From the NCBI RefSeq assembly GCF_014873145.1, contig NZ_JADBEK010000001.1, positions 10,974,001-11,038,000 of the forward strand: DNA of 64,000 nt, given 5' to 3'. The position numbers and the translations under genes were made by a program. Below the pieces are notes generated by a model. That model was not told the origin of the DNA. It saw nothing but the letters and a program-made list of their open reading frames with translations, and searched no databases. Within the stretch, counting starts at the first letter, position 1, and each line of letters starts with the position of its first letter. Shown piece by piece: positions 1 through 8,220 of this stretch. The stretch is from Nonomuraea angiospora. Lineage in GTDB: Bacteria; Actinomycetota; Actinomycetes; Streptosporangiales; Streptosporangiaceae.

Positions 1-630
1 CACCCCCTCCCGCCCGAGCCCTCCCGCGACGACTTCGACGAGCCCTCGCTACGGCCCTGCTGGATCTCACCGCGCGGCCGCCCGGACGGCTCCTGGTCGC
101 TGACCGAGCGGCCCGGCCGGCTGACCCTGCACGCCACCGGCCCGACCCTCGACCGCCCCGGCCACACCTTCATCGGCCGCCGCCAGCAGCACCACGACTG
201 CCGCGTCACCGCCCGCCTGGAGCCGGGCGCGGGCACGGCCGGGGTGTCGATCCGGATGGACGAGGCCCACCACTACGACCTGGAGGTCCAAGGGGGGATG
301 GTGCGGGTCGTCGCCCGCATCGGCCCGCTCCGGCAGTGCCTGGCCGAGCGCCCGGTGCCGCCCGGACCGCTCACGCTCGCCCTCGACCTCCGCACCCGCG
401 ACCTCCTGCCGCCGTCCGTCATCTCGCCGACGGACGAGGCGGTGGGGGTGGACGGCCACGGGCCGGACACCATCGCCTTCTCGGCGGACGGGACGCTCCT
501 GGCCGAGTTGGACGGGCGTTACCTGTCGACCGAGGTGGCCACGGGGTTCACGGGGCGGGTGATCGGGATGTATGCGACGGAGGGGAGCGCGAGCTTCGAC
601 TGGTTCGACTACCAGCCCACCACTCCCTGA
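1..630 (+). CDS. GH43-type glycosidase, C-terminal end (5' truncated)
   Basis: Frame 1 is open from the first base to a TGA at 628-630, so only the last 209 codons are present. The sequence reads as the concanavalin-A-like C-terminal beta-sandwich found in GH43 beta-xylosidases and arabinofuranosidases: an opening FDEPSLRPCW segment, then ATGPTLDRPGHTFIGRRQQH, then GVSIRMDEAHHYDLEV, and an ending SFDWFDYQPTTP. In these enzymes this domain packs on the five-bladed propeller that holds the active site; the propeller lies outside the window. Family assignment rests on the pattern of the accessory domain only, so the substrate cannot be named. Confidence 0.8.
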   Translation, partial: HPLPPEPSRDDFDEPSLRPCWISPRGRPDGSWSLTERPGRLTLHATGPTLDRPGHTFIGRRQQHHDCRVTARLEPGAGTAGVSIRMDEAHHYDLEVQGGMVRVVARIGPLRQCLAERPVPPGPLTLALDLRTRDLLPPSVISPTDEAVGVDGHGPDTIAFSADGTLLAELDGRYLSTEVATGFTGRVIGMYATEGSASFDWFDYQPTTP

Positions 631-780
631 CCCCCGGCCGCCCGACCTCCGGGAGCAGCGGCTTCAGGGTGCGCTGGGTTGCGGAGGCGGGCGGCCACTT
701 CTCCTCCCGGAGGCGGGCCGCCGCCTCCCCTCCAGGAGAAGCGCGAGGCGGGCGTGGGGCCTGGCCGCCCCCGCTCCCCG

Positions 781-1107
781 GAGGACCGCGACGTCGTATG
801 GCGGGCTGACGGCTCCGCTCCCCGGAAGACGGCAACGCCGCACGGGCCTCTCCTCCCGAGGGCCGCAATCCCGTGCGGTGGTCTCTCCTCTCCTCCGGAG
901 GGGCGGCAATCCGTGTGGTGGCCCTTCGCTCCCCCGAGGGACGGCAACCTGTGCGGCGGGCTCCTTCCTCTCTCCCCCGAGGGACGGCAACCTGTGCGGC
1001 GGGCTCCTTCCTCTCTCCCCCGAGGGACGGCAACCTGTGCGGCGGGCTCCTTCCTCTCTCCCCGAAGGACCGCAACCCCGTGCGGTGGGGCGGGCGTTTA
1101 AGGTGCT
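781..1107. repeat. about 43-bp imperfect tandem repeat in a 538-bp gene-free stretch
   Basis: The gap 631-1168 holds no convincing gene. From about 781 to 1107 it carries about eight copies of a unit starting GAGGGACGGCAACCTGTGCG and ending in a pyrimidine-rich CTCCTTCCTCTCTCCCC stretch. Unit starts are near 781, 825, 858, 898, 936, 979, 1022 and 1064. The copies starting at 936, 979 and 1022 are nearly identical at 43 bp spacing; earlier copies are diverged and vary from 33 to 44 bp. Units are contiguous with no unique spacers, so this is not a CRISPR array. Function unknown. Confidence 0.8.
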
Positions 1108-1130
1108 TCCCTTATTAAGGCAGTCGCCTT
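1100..1130. promoter_or_regulatory. tandem AAGG-N6-CCTT dyads, probable TetR operator of the P450 operon
   Basis: Two inverted repeats of the form AAGG-N6-CCTT lie at 1100-1113 and 1117-1130, offset by 17 bp. The second extends to TAAGGC-AGTC-GCCTTA at 1116-1131. They end 38 bp before the P450 start, and the operon encodes a TetR regulator, so autoregulation through these dyads is the simplest reading. Binding is inferred, not shown. Confidence 0.55.
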
Positions 1131-1168
1131 AGGGTTGAGGGCGACTCGTCAACGACAATGGGGGCGTC

Positions 1169-2374
1169 ATGACCGAAACCATGCCCGATTACCCCTTCCC
1201 GCGCACGACGGCACTGGAGCCGCCGAAGGAGTGGGCCGAGCTGCAGGACCGCTGCCCCGTGGCCCACGTACGGCTGCCCAGCGGCGACGCCGCCACGCTG
1301 CTGACCCGCTACGACGACGTCCGCGCGCTGCTCACCGACACCAGCTTCCAGCGCGGAGGCGAGGGCGCGGCGCGGGTGTCCACGACGGAGGACGGCGGGA
1401 TCTTCAGCCGCAGCAGCACCACGCGCATGCGGGAGGGCGAGGACCACCTGCGCTGGCGGCGGCTGCTCAGCAAGTCCTTCACCATCCGCAAGATGGAGTC
1501 CTGGCGCCCCCGGGTGCAGCAGATGACCGACGAGCTCATCGACGACCTGCTCAAGTCCGGCTCGCCCGCCAACCTGTCGCTCCAGCTGGGCCTGCCGCTG
1601 CCGGTGCGGGTCATCTGCGCCCTCGTCGGCGCCCCCAGCGAGGACCAGGACAAGTTCGCGCACTGGTCGCAGGTCATGCTGACGCTGACGCGCTACTCGC
1701 AGGAGGAGGTGGCGAAGACGTACGAGGAGTTCGGCGCGTACGTCTCCGCCCTGGTCGAGGAGAAGCGGACGGATCCCGGCGACGACCTGCTCAGCGAGCT
1801 GACCCAGATCACCGACAGCGAGGACGGCCGGCTCAGCCACGAAGAGCTGATCACCACCGTGATGGCGCTGCTGCTGGCCGGGCACGAGACCACGTCCAAC
1901 ATGATCGCCATCATGGCCGCGATGCTGCTGGCGGAGCCGGAGCGCTACCAGGCGGTCATCGACGACCCCGCGCTGATCCCCGGCACCGTCGAGGAGGTGC
2001 TGCGGCTGGACAGCACGCTGAGCGTGGTCGGCTTCCCCAGGGTCGCCACCCAGGACTCCGAGTTCGCCGGCACGGCGGTGCCCGCGGGCAGCACCGTGAT
2101 CCCGTGCCGGCCCGCGGCCAACCGGGACCCGCGCAAGTTCGCCGAGCCGGACGCGTTCGACCCGCGCAGGGACAACGCCAACCAGCACCTGACGTTCGGC
2201 GCGGGCCCGCACTACTGCCTGGGCCAGCCGCTGGCCAGGCTGGAGCTGCAGGTCGTGCTCGGCACCCTCGCCCGCAGGCTGCCCACCCTGCGCCTGCGCG
2301 ACAGCGCCGACGAGCTGCGGTTGCGCACCGGGCTGCTGTCGGGCGGGCTCCAGGACGTGTGGGTCACATGGTGA
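1169..2374 (+). CDS. cytochrome P450
   Basis: A 401-aa soluble bacterial P450 of the CYP105/107-like size class, which would hydroxylate or epoxidise a small molecule with electrons from a ferredoxin. Landmarks: I-helix LLLAGHETTSN (about residue 236), K-helix EEVLRL (E-x-x-R, about 275), and the heme loop FGAGPHYCLGQPLAR with the heme-ligand Cys350. The ATG at 1169 is preceded by GGGGGCGT. The gene is followed after 7 nt by a TetR regulator that it presumably shares a transcript with. No ferredoxin or reductase lies next to it; a BphA4-type reductase occurs at 16034-17245. Substrate unknown. Confidence 0.95.
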   Translation: MTETMPDYPFPRTTALEPPKEWAELQDRCPVAHVRLPSGDAATLLTRYDDVRALLTDTSFQRGGEGAARVSTTEDGGIFSRSSTTRMREGEDHLRWRRLLSKSFTIRKMESWRPRVQQMTDELIDDLLKSGSPANLSLQLGLPLPVRVICALVGAPSEDQDKFAHWSQVMLTLTRYSQEEVAKTYEEFGAYVSALVEEKRTDPGDDLLSELTQITDSEDGRLSHEELITTVMALLLAGHETTSNMIAIMAAMLLAEPERYQAVIDDPALIPGTVEEVLRLDSTLSVVGFPRVATQDSEFAGTAVPAGSTVIPCRPAANRDPRKFAEPDAFDPRRDNANQHLTFGAGPHYCLGQPLARLELQVVLGTLARRLPTLRLRDSADELRLRTGLLSGGLQDVWVTW

Positions 2375-2381
2375 GCTCGCG

Positions 2382-3074
2382 ATGACCGTCCAGGCGTCCG
2401 CGCGCGCGGTGACCGCCAGGAGCGCGATCATGCGCGCGGCGGAACGCCTGTACGCCACGGAGGGCTTCGCCGGGGTGTCGATCCGGCAGATCGGCGAAGC
2501 CGCCGGGCAGCGCAACAAGTCCGCGGTGCAGTATCACTTCACCTCCCGCGACGAACTCGTCAAGGCCATCCTGGCCGAGCACGCCGAGGCCATGGAGGTG
2601 CACCGGCTGGCGATGATGAGCCGGCTCGGCGAGCCCGGCGCGATGTCGCCGCGCGACCGGATCCGCTGCGTCGTCCTGCCCCACATCGAGCATCACATCG
2701 ACCTGGGCGTTCCCTCCTGGTACGGCCGTTTCCTCGCCCAGGTCGTCGTCGAGCCCGCGCTGCGCGAGTACGCCGTCAGCGTCCACCTGGAGCGGCCGTC
2801 CCTGCGCCGCCTGTACGACGCCACTCGGGAGCCGGGCGAGCCCGACCCCGGCCGGACCGCACGGCGGGAGGCCATGACCCGCGTGCTCATCGTGCACATG
2901 TGCGCCGAACTGGAGCGCGATCTGGCCGCAGGCGACACCACCGCAGTGGGACGCGATCTGGCCGCAGGCGACGCCACTGCCGCGTCCGCCGCGACGGCGT
3001 GGCGGCGGCTGGGGGACGATCTGGTCACGGCCGTCTGCGGCCTTCTCGGCGCTCTGCGATCCGACCCGCGCTGA
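2382..3074 (+). CDS. TetR-family transcriptional regulator
   Basis: The 230-aa product has an N-terminal TetR helix-turn-helix (ATEGFAGVSIRQIGEAAG, then KSAVQYHFTSRDEL) and a divergent C-terminal ligand-binding half. It starts 7 nt after the P450 stop and probably represses that operon through the AAGG/CCTT dyads at 1100-1130. Near the C-terminus a 12-residue unit is duplicated (ERDLAAGDTTAV then GRDLAAGDATAA), matching a 36-bp direct repeat at about 2916 and 2952. This looks like a recent in-frame slippage duplication in a surface region. Confidence 0.93.
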   Translation: MTVQASARAVTARSAIMRAAERLYATEGFAGVSIRQIGEAAGQRNKSAVQYHFTSRDELVKAILAEHAEAMEVHRLAMMSRLGEPGAMSPRDRIRCVVLPHIEHHIDLGVPSWYGRFLAQVVVEPALREYAVSVHLERPSLRRLYDATREPGEPDPGRTARREAMTRVLIVHMCAELERDLAAGDTTAVGRDLAAGDATAASAATAWRRLGDDLVTAVCGLLGALRSDPR

Positions 3075-3163
3075 CCACCGGGCGAGGATCGACCACGGGG
3101 CGAGGGCCGACCGCCGTCCAGAGCTGACCGCCGTCCAGGGGCCACCGGCCAAGGCCGGGCGGG

Positions 3164-3231
3164 GCGCTTGTCCGTGACTTGGACGCGGCTTGGCGCGCGG
3201 TCCAAGAAGTCGCGAAGTCCGCGACAAGCGC
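3164..3231. other. large imperfect hairpin upstream of a small membrane protein gene
   Basis: Outer arms GCGCTTGTC (3164-3172) and GACAAGCGC (3223-3231) are perfectly complementary. Inside, TTGGAC and GTCCAA form a second paired block around a GC-rich loop, with near-complementary GACTT/AAGTC flanks. It lies between the TetR stop at 3074 and the small gene at 3328. It may terminate the TetR transcript or act in the leader of the next gene; no U-tract is visible. Confidence 0.5.
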
Positions 3232-3327
3232 GCCTGCCTAACGTTGCTCCGTGGACGCCCGGCAGGGCATCCGGCCCCCCGCCGGGCGGCGGGGTGCTCA
3301 TCCGTCTTCTCCCAGGAGGGGCCGCAG

Positions 3328-3555
3328 ATGCCAGGCGAGACCTTCATCCTCACCGCGGACGGGAACGCGCGCCCCGAGCGGGTGACCGTGCTGCTCGAAT
3401 CCCGCTGGGCCGAGATCGCCGACGGCCGGACGCCGCCGCGCGGCAACCCGTACCTCAGGGGCCTGATGTCCGCGCTGCTGTGGGCGGCGCTGGCCGTGCT
3501 CGGGTCGGTCATGTACGTGTACGGCTGGATGCTGTTCGGCGGCGGCGGCGCCTGA
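3328..3555 (+). CDS. small single-span membrane protein
   Basis: A 75-aa product: a polar N-terminal half (MPGETFILTADGNARPERV...) followed by one hydrophobic segment (GLMSALLWAALAVLGSVMYV, about residues 47-66) and a Gly-rich end. An upstream in-frame start would give 121 aa, but AGGAGGGG at 3314-3321 sits correctly spaced before the ATG at 3328, and the extra N-terminus is Arg/Pro-rich and looks non-coding. No family recognised. It stands alone between the TetR gene and the HxlR gene. Confidence 0.65.
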   Translation: MPGETFILTADGNARPERVTVLLESRWAEIADGRTPPRGNPYLRGLMSALLWAALAVLGSVMYVYGWMLFGGGGA

Positions 3556-3590
3556 GAAGGCGCGCTGAGTTCGGCTCGTAATCAGCTAGT

Positions 3591-3611
3591 GTGCTAGGGA
3601 ATCAATAGCAC
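3591..3611. promoter_or_regulatory. inverted repeat, probable HxlR operator
   Basis: GTGCTA (3591-3596) and TAGCAC (3606-3611) form a perfect 6-bp inverted repeat with a 9-nt spacer, 34 nt upstream of the HxlR gene start. HxlR-type regulators are often autoregulated from such sites. CTAG-containing sequence also occurs upstream of the convergent LLM oxidoreductase gene (near 4968-5000), so both genes may be controlled. Inferred. Confidence 0.5.
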
Positions 3612-3645
3612 GCCCGGTTCCGGGTGGTACCGGGAGGGTAGGCTG

Positions 3646-4023
3646 GTGGCCATGGCCGAACACGTCTCCGAGACCGTCGCGACGGACGGGAGCCCGCATG
3701 GCATCTCGTGCGACGTGCAGTTCGTGGACGTGTTCAAGGTGCTCGGCAAGCGCTGGAACGGCATGATCCTCGTCGCGCTGATGGAGCGGCCCGCGCGGTT
3801 CGGTGAGCTGGCCAAGTCGATCTCGGGGATCACCGACGGCATCCTGTCCGATCGCCTGCGGGAGCTGATGGCGGCCAGGCTCGTCGAGCGCCAGCTGGCC
3901 GACGGCCCCGCCACGGCGGTCCTCTACCGGCTCACCCCCATCGGCGAGGACCTGCGCGGCGCCTTCCTCGAGCTGCACGCCTGGGCCGCCCGCAACAACA
4001 TCCACGAGCAGTGCGCCTCCTGA
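3646..4023 (+). CDS. HxlR-family transcriptional regulator
   Basis: A 125-aa winged-helix protein of the HxlR type: CDVQFVDVFKVLGKRWNGMI at the N-terminus (the conserved Cys before helix 1), then RPARFGELAKSISGITDGIL and SDRLRELMAARLVER. The GTG at 3646 is preferred over the ATG at 3652 because GGGAGGG (3632-3638) gives 7-nt spacing to the GTG. The gene is convergent with the LLM oxidoreductase, 10 nt between stops. The Cys near residue 24 may be redox-sensing as in YodB/HypR relatives, which is an inference. Confidence 0.93.
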   Translation: MAMAEHVSETVATDGSPHGISCDVQFVDVFKVLGKRWNGMILVALMERPARFGELAKSISGITDGILSDRLRELMAARLVERQLADGPATAVLYRLTPIGEDLRGAFLELHAWAARNNIHEQCAS

Positions 4024-4033
4024 GCGGCCGGCC

Positions 4034-4957
4034 TCACCTGCGGGCGAGGTCGATGAGCTCGGCGTAGAGGGCGAGCGTCTCGTCGATCCCCGGCTCGCTC
4101 TCGGGGGTGCGTCCCGAGGTGGCGAACAGGACGTGGTCCACACCGGTGCCCTCGAGCCCGGCCAGGTCGTCGGCGATCTGGCGCGGCGAGCCGCCCAGGA
4201 ACGGCCGGTCGTCACCCATCGGCTCGGCGGTGATCGGCACGTTGGCCCTGGCGACCACGGTGACCGACTCCGGGTCGCGGCCGAACTCCTCGACCGCCGC
4301 GCGGAAGGCCTTGCCGAGGCCGAGCAGCGCGTCACGTGAGACGGCCACCGGATTGAGCCCGTCGGCGATGCGGGCGGCCCGCCGCACGCCGCCCGGCGTC
4401 ATCGCGCCCAGCAGGATCGGCACCCGGGCCTGCACCGGCTTGGGGTTGATCTCAGACTCGGCGATCCGGGTGAACTTCCCGTCGTACGAGACGGGGTCCG
4501 GCCCCCAGCAGGCCCGCATGGCGGCGACGACCTCGTCCATGCCGGGCCCGATCCGGCTCATCGGCACCCCGGCCGCCTCGAACTCCTGCGGCATCCACCC
4601 CTGACCCAGCCCGGCGACGACCCGCCCGCCGCTGAACCGGTCGAGGGTGGCGAAGCGCTTGGCCAGGACGGCGGCCGGGTGCAGCAGGGCGTCGATGATG
4701 CTGGTGCCGAGCTTGACGCGTTCGGTGAGCGCGGCCACGTAGCTCAGCGTCTCCAGCGGCTCGTAGGCCAGCCGGTAGACCTCGGGCACGGGCTGCGGCT
4801 CCCCGCCGCCCATCGAGACGGGCGCGACGGGCCGCAGCAGCCGCTCGTAGGTCCACACGGAGTCGTACCCGAGCCGCTCCGCCTCGCGCGCGACGCGGGC
4901 GATGTTCTCCGGGCCGGCCAGCGGGCCCGACGTGGGCAGGGCGATACCTAGTTCCAT
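4034..4957 (-). CDS. LLM-class F420-dependent oxidoreductase
   Basis: A 307-aa luciferase-like (TIM-barrel) monooxygenase/reductase of the actinobacterial F420 type. It has the N-terminal MELGIALPTSG strand, AERLGYDSVWTYERLL, the mid-protein RFATLDRFSGGRVVAGLGQGW motif in part (FSGGRVVAGLGQGWMPQEF), and the C-terminal ADDLAGLEGTGVDHVLF. Such enzymes move hydride from reduced F420 to small substrates; the substrate is unknown. The gene is convergent with the HxlR regulator that may control it. Start ATG at 4957 sits at the edge of an AT-richer promoter region. Confidence 0.9.
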   Translation of the reverse strand: MELGIALPTSGPLAGPENIARVAREAERLGYDSVWTYERLLRPVAPVSMGGGEPQPVPEVYRLAYEPLETLSYVAALTERVKLGTSIIDALLHPAAVLAKRFATLDRFSGGRVVAGLGQGWMPQEFEAAGVPMSRIGPGMDEVVAAMRACWGPDPVSYDGKFTRIAESEINPKPVQARVPILLGAMTPGGVRRAARIADGLNPVAVSRDALLGLGKAFRAAVEEFGRDPESVTVVARANVPITAEPMGDDRPFLGGSPRQIADDLAGLEGTGVDHVLFATSGRTPESEPGIDETLALYAELIDLARR

Positions 4958-5106
4958 GCCCGCAGCCTACTATGTTTTTCGTAGTTTGCTAGGTAGTGGT
5001 GAGTGAGCTGCGGGAGCTGTAGCGCTTTCATGTGTCGAGGGTGGCGTGTCATACTTTCCCTCCGAAATGTTCGAATCTTGACCGAAACTTTCTGGAGGCC
5101 GGATCT
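4958..5106. promoter_or_regulatory. divergent promoter region, LLM oxidoreductase / SGNH hydrolase
   Basis: An unusually A/T-rich patch for this genome, CTACTATGTTTTTCGTAG at about 4969-4986 followed by TTTGCTAGGTAG, serves the leftward LLM gene. Nearer the rightward gene are two CCGAAA half-sites separated by 14 nt (about 5053 and 5081) just before the Shine-Dalgarno GGAGG at 5094-5098. No clean -35/-10 pair can be assigned by eye. Confidence 0.4.
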
Positions 5107-6291
5107 ATGCCCGATGGGCACTGGGTCACCACGTGGACGGCGATGCCGCAGCTCACCGAGCCGGACAACCTCCCGCCCGCGCCGTACACGCAGGAGGACC
5201 TGGTCCTGGCCGACAGCACCTTAAGGCAGACCCTGCGGGTCTCGGCCGGCGGGCAGCGGTTCCGGCTGCGCCTGTCCAACGCGTTCGGCGGCGCGCCGCT
5301 GCCTGTCACCCGCGTCACCGTGGCGCTCCCGAGCGGCGGGCAGGCCGGGGTGAGCGCGGTCCGGCCGGAGACCGTCCGCCCGGTGACGTTCTCCGGCCGG
5401 CCCTCGGCGGTCGTGCCGGTCGGGGCGCAGGTCGTGTCCGATCCGTTCGACCTCACGCCGGCCGCGGGCACCGTACTGACCGTGACCCTCTACCTGGCCG
5501 ACGGCCAGGCCTCCACCGCCGTCACCTCGCACCCCGGCTCCCGGACCACCTCCTACCTCGCGAGGGGCAACCAGGCCGGCGCGGCGGACCTCACCGGCGC
5601 CACCCCCGTCGACCACTGGTACTTCCTCAGCGGCCTCGAGGTCTGGGCCGAGCCCGGCACGGCGACGCTGGCCCTGGTCGGCGACTCGCTGACCGACGGC
5701 AGGGGCTCCACCACCAACCAGAACGACCGCTGGCCCGACCAGCTCTTCGACCGCCTGCGGGCCGGCCGCCACGCCACGCCCGTCGCCTTCGCCAACCAGG
5801 CGGCGGGCGGCAACCGGGTGCTCGACGACGGGCTCGGCCCCAGCGTCCTGGCCCGCCTCGACCGCGACGTGCTCGCGCAGAGCGGCGTGAAGTGGCTGAT
5901 CCTCTTCGAGGGCGTCAACGACCTCGGCACCGCGGACGCCACCCAGGAGGCCCAGAAGAGGGTCGCCGACGAGCTGATCGCCGCCTACGACCAGATCATC
6001 GTGCGCGCTCACGCGCGGGACATCCGGGTGTACGGAGCCACGATCACGCCCTTCGGCGGCAGCTTCTACGACGACGCCCAGGGCTACCGCGAGGCGGCCC
6101 GGCAGACGGTCAACGACTGGATCCGCACGAGCGGCGCGTTCGACGCGGTGATCGACTTCGACCGGGCGCTGCGGGACCCGGCCGATCCGCGGCGGATGCT
6201 CCCGGCCTTCGACGTGGGCGACCACCTGCACCTGAACCCGACGGGCTACAAGGCGCTCGCGGACGCGGTGCCCGCGCGGCTGCTGCGCTGA
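5107..6291 (+). CDS. SGNH/GDSL-family hydrolase (probable esterase)
   Basis: A 394-aa protein with a beta-rich N-terminal domain (about 1-180) and a C-terminal SGNH hydrolase domain. Catalytic landmarks: block I GDSLTDGRGS with Ser194, block III EGVNDLG, and block V DHLHLNPTG with Asp372 and His375. Proteins with this architecture include carbohydrate esterases and rhamnogalacturonan-type deacetylases. The ATG at 5107 is chosen because GGAGG at 5094-5098 is 8 nt upstream; a longer in-frame start at 5032 lacks this. No signal peptide is visible, so export is uncertain. It converges on the sugar operon with 7 nt between stops. Confidence 0.88.
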   Translation: MPDGHWVTTWTAMPQLTEPDNLPPAPYTQEDLVLADSTLRQTLRVSAGGQRFRLRLSNAFGGAPLPVTRVTVALPSGGQAGVSAVRPETVRPVTFSGRPSAVVPVGAQVVSDPFDLTPAAGTVLTVTLYLADGQASTAVTSHPGSRTTSYLARGNQAGAADLTGATPVDHWYFLSGLEVWAEPGTATLALVGDSLTDGRGSTTNQNDRWPDQLFDRLRAGRHATPVAFANQAAGGNRVLDDGLGPSVLARLDRDVLAQSGVKWLILFEGVNDLGTADATQEAQKRVADELIAAYDQIIVRAHARDIRVYGATITPFGGSFYDDAQGYREAARQTVNDWIRTSGAFDAVIDFDRALRDPADPRRMLPAFDVGDHLHLNPTGYKALADAVPARLLR

Positions 6292-6298
6292 GGGGCCG

Positions 6299-8200
6299 TC
6301 AGTCCCAGGGTTGCCGGTAGGACGGCCGGTAGGCGTGCAGGCGCAGGCGCAAAGTGAGGGTGACGGTGGTGCCGGCGGGCAGTTCCACCGTCAGGTGCGG
6401 GCCGTTCACCGGGGTCTCGGCGACCGAGCGCACCGGCTCGTGGTGGACGTACTCGGTGTCGTGGCCGGTCCAGCCCGGCTCGGCCGCCGTGGCCGTGACG
6501 CCGGCGATCTCGTGCTCCCCGAACGCCCCCGCCTGCACGACCAGCACCCGGTCGGCGGTGGCGGAGAGGTTGACGAGCGTGACCACCGTGGCCTCAGGCT
6601 CGATCGAGCTGACCAGCGCCGCCACCTGCTCGGGCACGCCGGGACGGCGGCGCTCGGCGTCGAAGTAGCGGACCCTGGCCTGCTGCAGGCCCCCGTTGTA
6701 GATGACCTGCGGCCCGCCCCACATGAGCTGCGTGAGGGCCTCGGTCACCACGGGGTTGACGTTCTGCCAGAGGTGGATGTCCGATTCGGGCAGGTCGCGG
6801 TCGGCGTTGGCGAGCAGCAGGGCGATGCGGCGGCGGGCCTGGGCGTGCGCGGCGGCGAGGATCCGCTCGGGGTAGCCGGGGTTGTCGCCGCACAGGTACG
6901 CGTACCAGGGCTCCTCGTGCCCGGCCTCCTCCTTGTCGCGGAACGGCCGCACCGTGGCCCAGTCGTAGCCGGTCGCGGCGCGCAGCGCGTCCAGGCGGGC
7001 GCGGTCCTCGGGGGCGCCGGTGTGGTGCCAGAGCGCGAGCGGCACCGAGGTCTGGACGGGGTTGTAGTCGAACCAGCCCTTGTCGCTGTGCCGGTAGGGG
7101 ACCAGCAGGGTCGGCACGTCCACGTCGGAGCCGAGGTGGGCACGCCAGCGGCCCTGGTTGGCCGAGTCGCTCTGGCTGAACGGCAGCTTCACGCCCCTGG
7201 CGATGACCGCGTCCAGCAGCGACCTGACGAGGTCCAGGTAGCCGTCGTCGCGGGTGGCCAGGGCGGCGCTGAGGGCGCCGACGGCCGTCGCCTGGCCGAT
7301 GCTGTACATGCCGTGCGGCCAGGTCCAGCCGTAGTGGCCGCCGTACCAGCGCCCGTCGAGCAGGCTGCCGACGACGCCGTCGAGGCCGACGTTGTCGGGG
7401 ACGACGCCGCCGTTCTCCTCGGCCCGGCGCCGCCAGGCTCCGACGTACTCGCGCAGCCAGGCGGCGTACCGCTCGTCTCCCGAGACGAGGTAGGCGTTGC
7501 AGACCAGGCCGGCCACGCTGAGGTTGCCGACCGCGTCGCCCCGGCCGAGGCGGCGCTGCATCTCGGCGCCCAGGCGGGGGTCCTCGGCGAGCGGCGGCAC
7601 GGGCGCGCCGTCGGGGACGAGCCAGTCCAGCGGGTAGCCGTACTGCGCGGCTTCCGCCGGAGTCCATGGATATGAGGGCGATTCGGACACCCCGTCCCGC
7701 GCGCCCCGGCTGCCGTTGTGCGGGGCCTTGATGATGCGGTGCGCCGGGTCGTAGTTGCCCTTGGCCGGGTCGAGGTAGAGGTCGGCGAACCTGGTCGCCC
7801 GCCCGGCCCAGGCCGCCGGGTCGGCGGCGGTCAGGAAGTACGTGAACAGCAGGCTCTCGCCCTGGTGGAACCAGTCGTAGCCGATCTCGAACTCGTCGGC
7901 GAACATGCCCAGCTCGGTCATCTGCCCGACGACGCCGTGCCAGTGCCGGGCGCTGGTGCCGAGCAGGTCGTCCGCGCCGCCCAGCAGGTAGAGCTGCGGC
8001 CAGTTGAAGAACGGCTCGAAGAAGTCGTCCGCCCCGTCGCGGGAGGACAGCCGGCCGGAGTACCGCAGCGAGCCGTCCGGCCTGGTGTAGCGGTCGGAGA
8101 ACAGCCGCCATCCGCTGTCCAGCAGGTCGAGCAGGGCACGCTGGGCCAGCGCCCACGCCGGGGGGTCGAGGACGGGGACGCTGGCTTTCACGACGGTCAT
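6299..8200 (-). CDS. uncharacterised probable carbohydrate-active protein, last gene of the sugar ABC operon
   Basis: A 633-aa protein (ATG at 8200 with AGGAG just upstream; an ATGA-coupled start at 8224 is also possible). Aromatic, helix-rich segments such as FFEPFFNWPQLYLLGG, FEIGYDWFHQGESLLFTYFL and HYGWTWPHGMYSIGQATA resemble an (alpha/alpha)-toroid catalytic domain of a glycosidase or lyase, and the C-terminal 110 residues look like a beta-sandwich. I cannot assign a CAZy family. Position as the fourth gene behind a sugar-binding lipoprotein and two permeases suggests it degrades the imported oligosaccharide in the cytoplasm; there is no signal peptide. Confidence 0.7.
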   Translation of the reverse strand: MTVVKASVPVLDPPAWALAQRALLDLLDSGWRLFSDRYTRPDGSLRYSGRLSSRDGADDFFEPFFNWPQLYLLGGADDLLGTSARHWHGVVGQMTELGMFADEFEIGYDWFHQGESLLFTYFLTAADPAAWAGRATRFADLYLDPAKGNYDPAHRIIKAPHNGSRGARDGVSESPSYPWTPAEAAQYGYPLDWLVPDGAPVPPLAEDPRLGAEMQRRLGRGDAVGNLSVAGLVCNAYLVSGDERYAAWLREYVGAWRRRAEENGGVVPDNVGLDGVVGSLLDGRWYGGHYGWTWPHGMYSIGQATAVGALSAALATRDDGYLDLVRSLLDAVIARGVKLPFSQSDSANQGRWRAHLGSDVDVPTLLVPYRHSDKGWFDYNPVQTSVPLALWHHTGAPEDRARLDALRAATGYDWATVRPFRDKEEAGHEEPWYAYLCGDNPGYPERILAAAHAQARRRIALLLANADRDLPESDIHLWQNVNPVVTEALTQLMWGGPQVIYNGGLQQARVRYFDAERRRPGVPEQVAALVSSIEPEATVVTLVNLSATADRVLVVQAGAFGEHEIAGVTATAAEPGWTGHDTEYVHHEPVRSVAETPVNGPHLTVELPAGTTVTLTLRLRLHAYRPSYRQPWD

Positions 8201-8220
8201 GGAACTCCTAGGAGAGGCGG

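Noticed and set aside
781..1107. CRISPR array
   Set aside because: Units are contiguous and partly diverged, with no unique spacers and no cas genes.
3190..3555. 121-codon version of the small membrane protein
   Set aside because: Extra N-terminus is Arg/Pro-rich and lies in a hairpin region; the ATG at 3328 has a proper ribosome-binding site.
4958..5106. LacI-type operator at AGCGCTTTCA near 5020
   Set aside because: Only one half matches the consensus and no LacI regulator is nearby.
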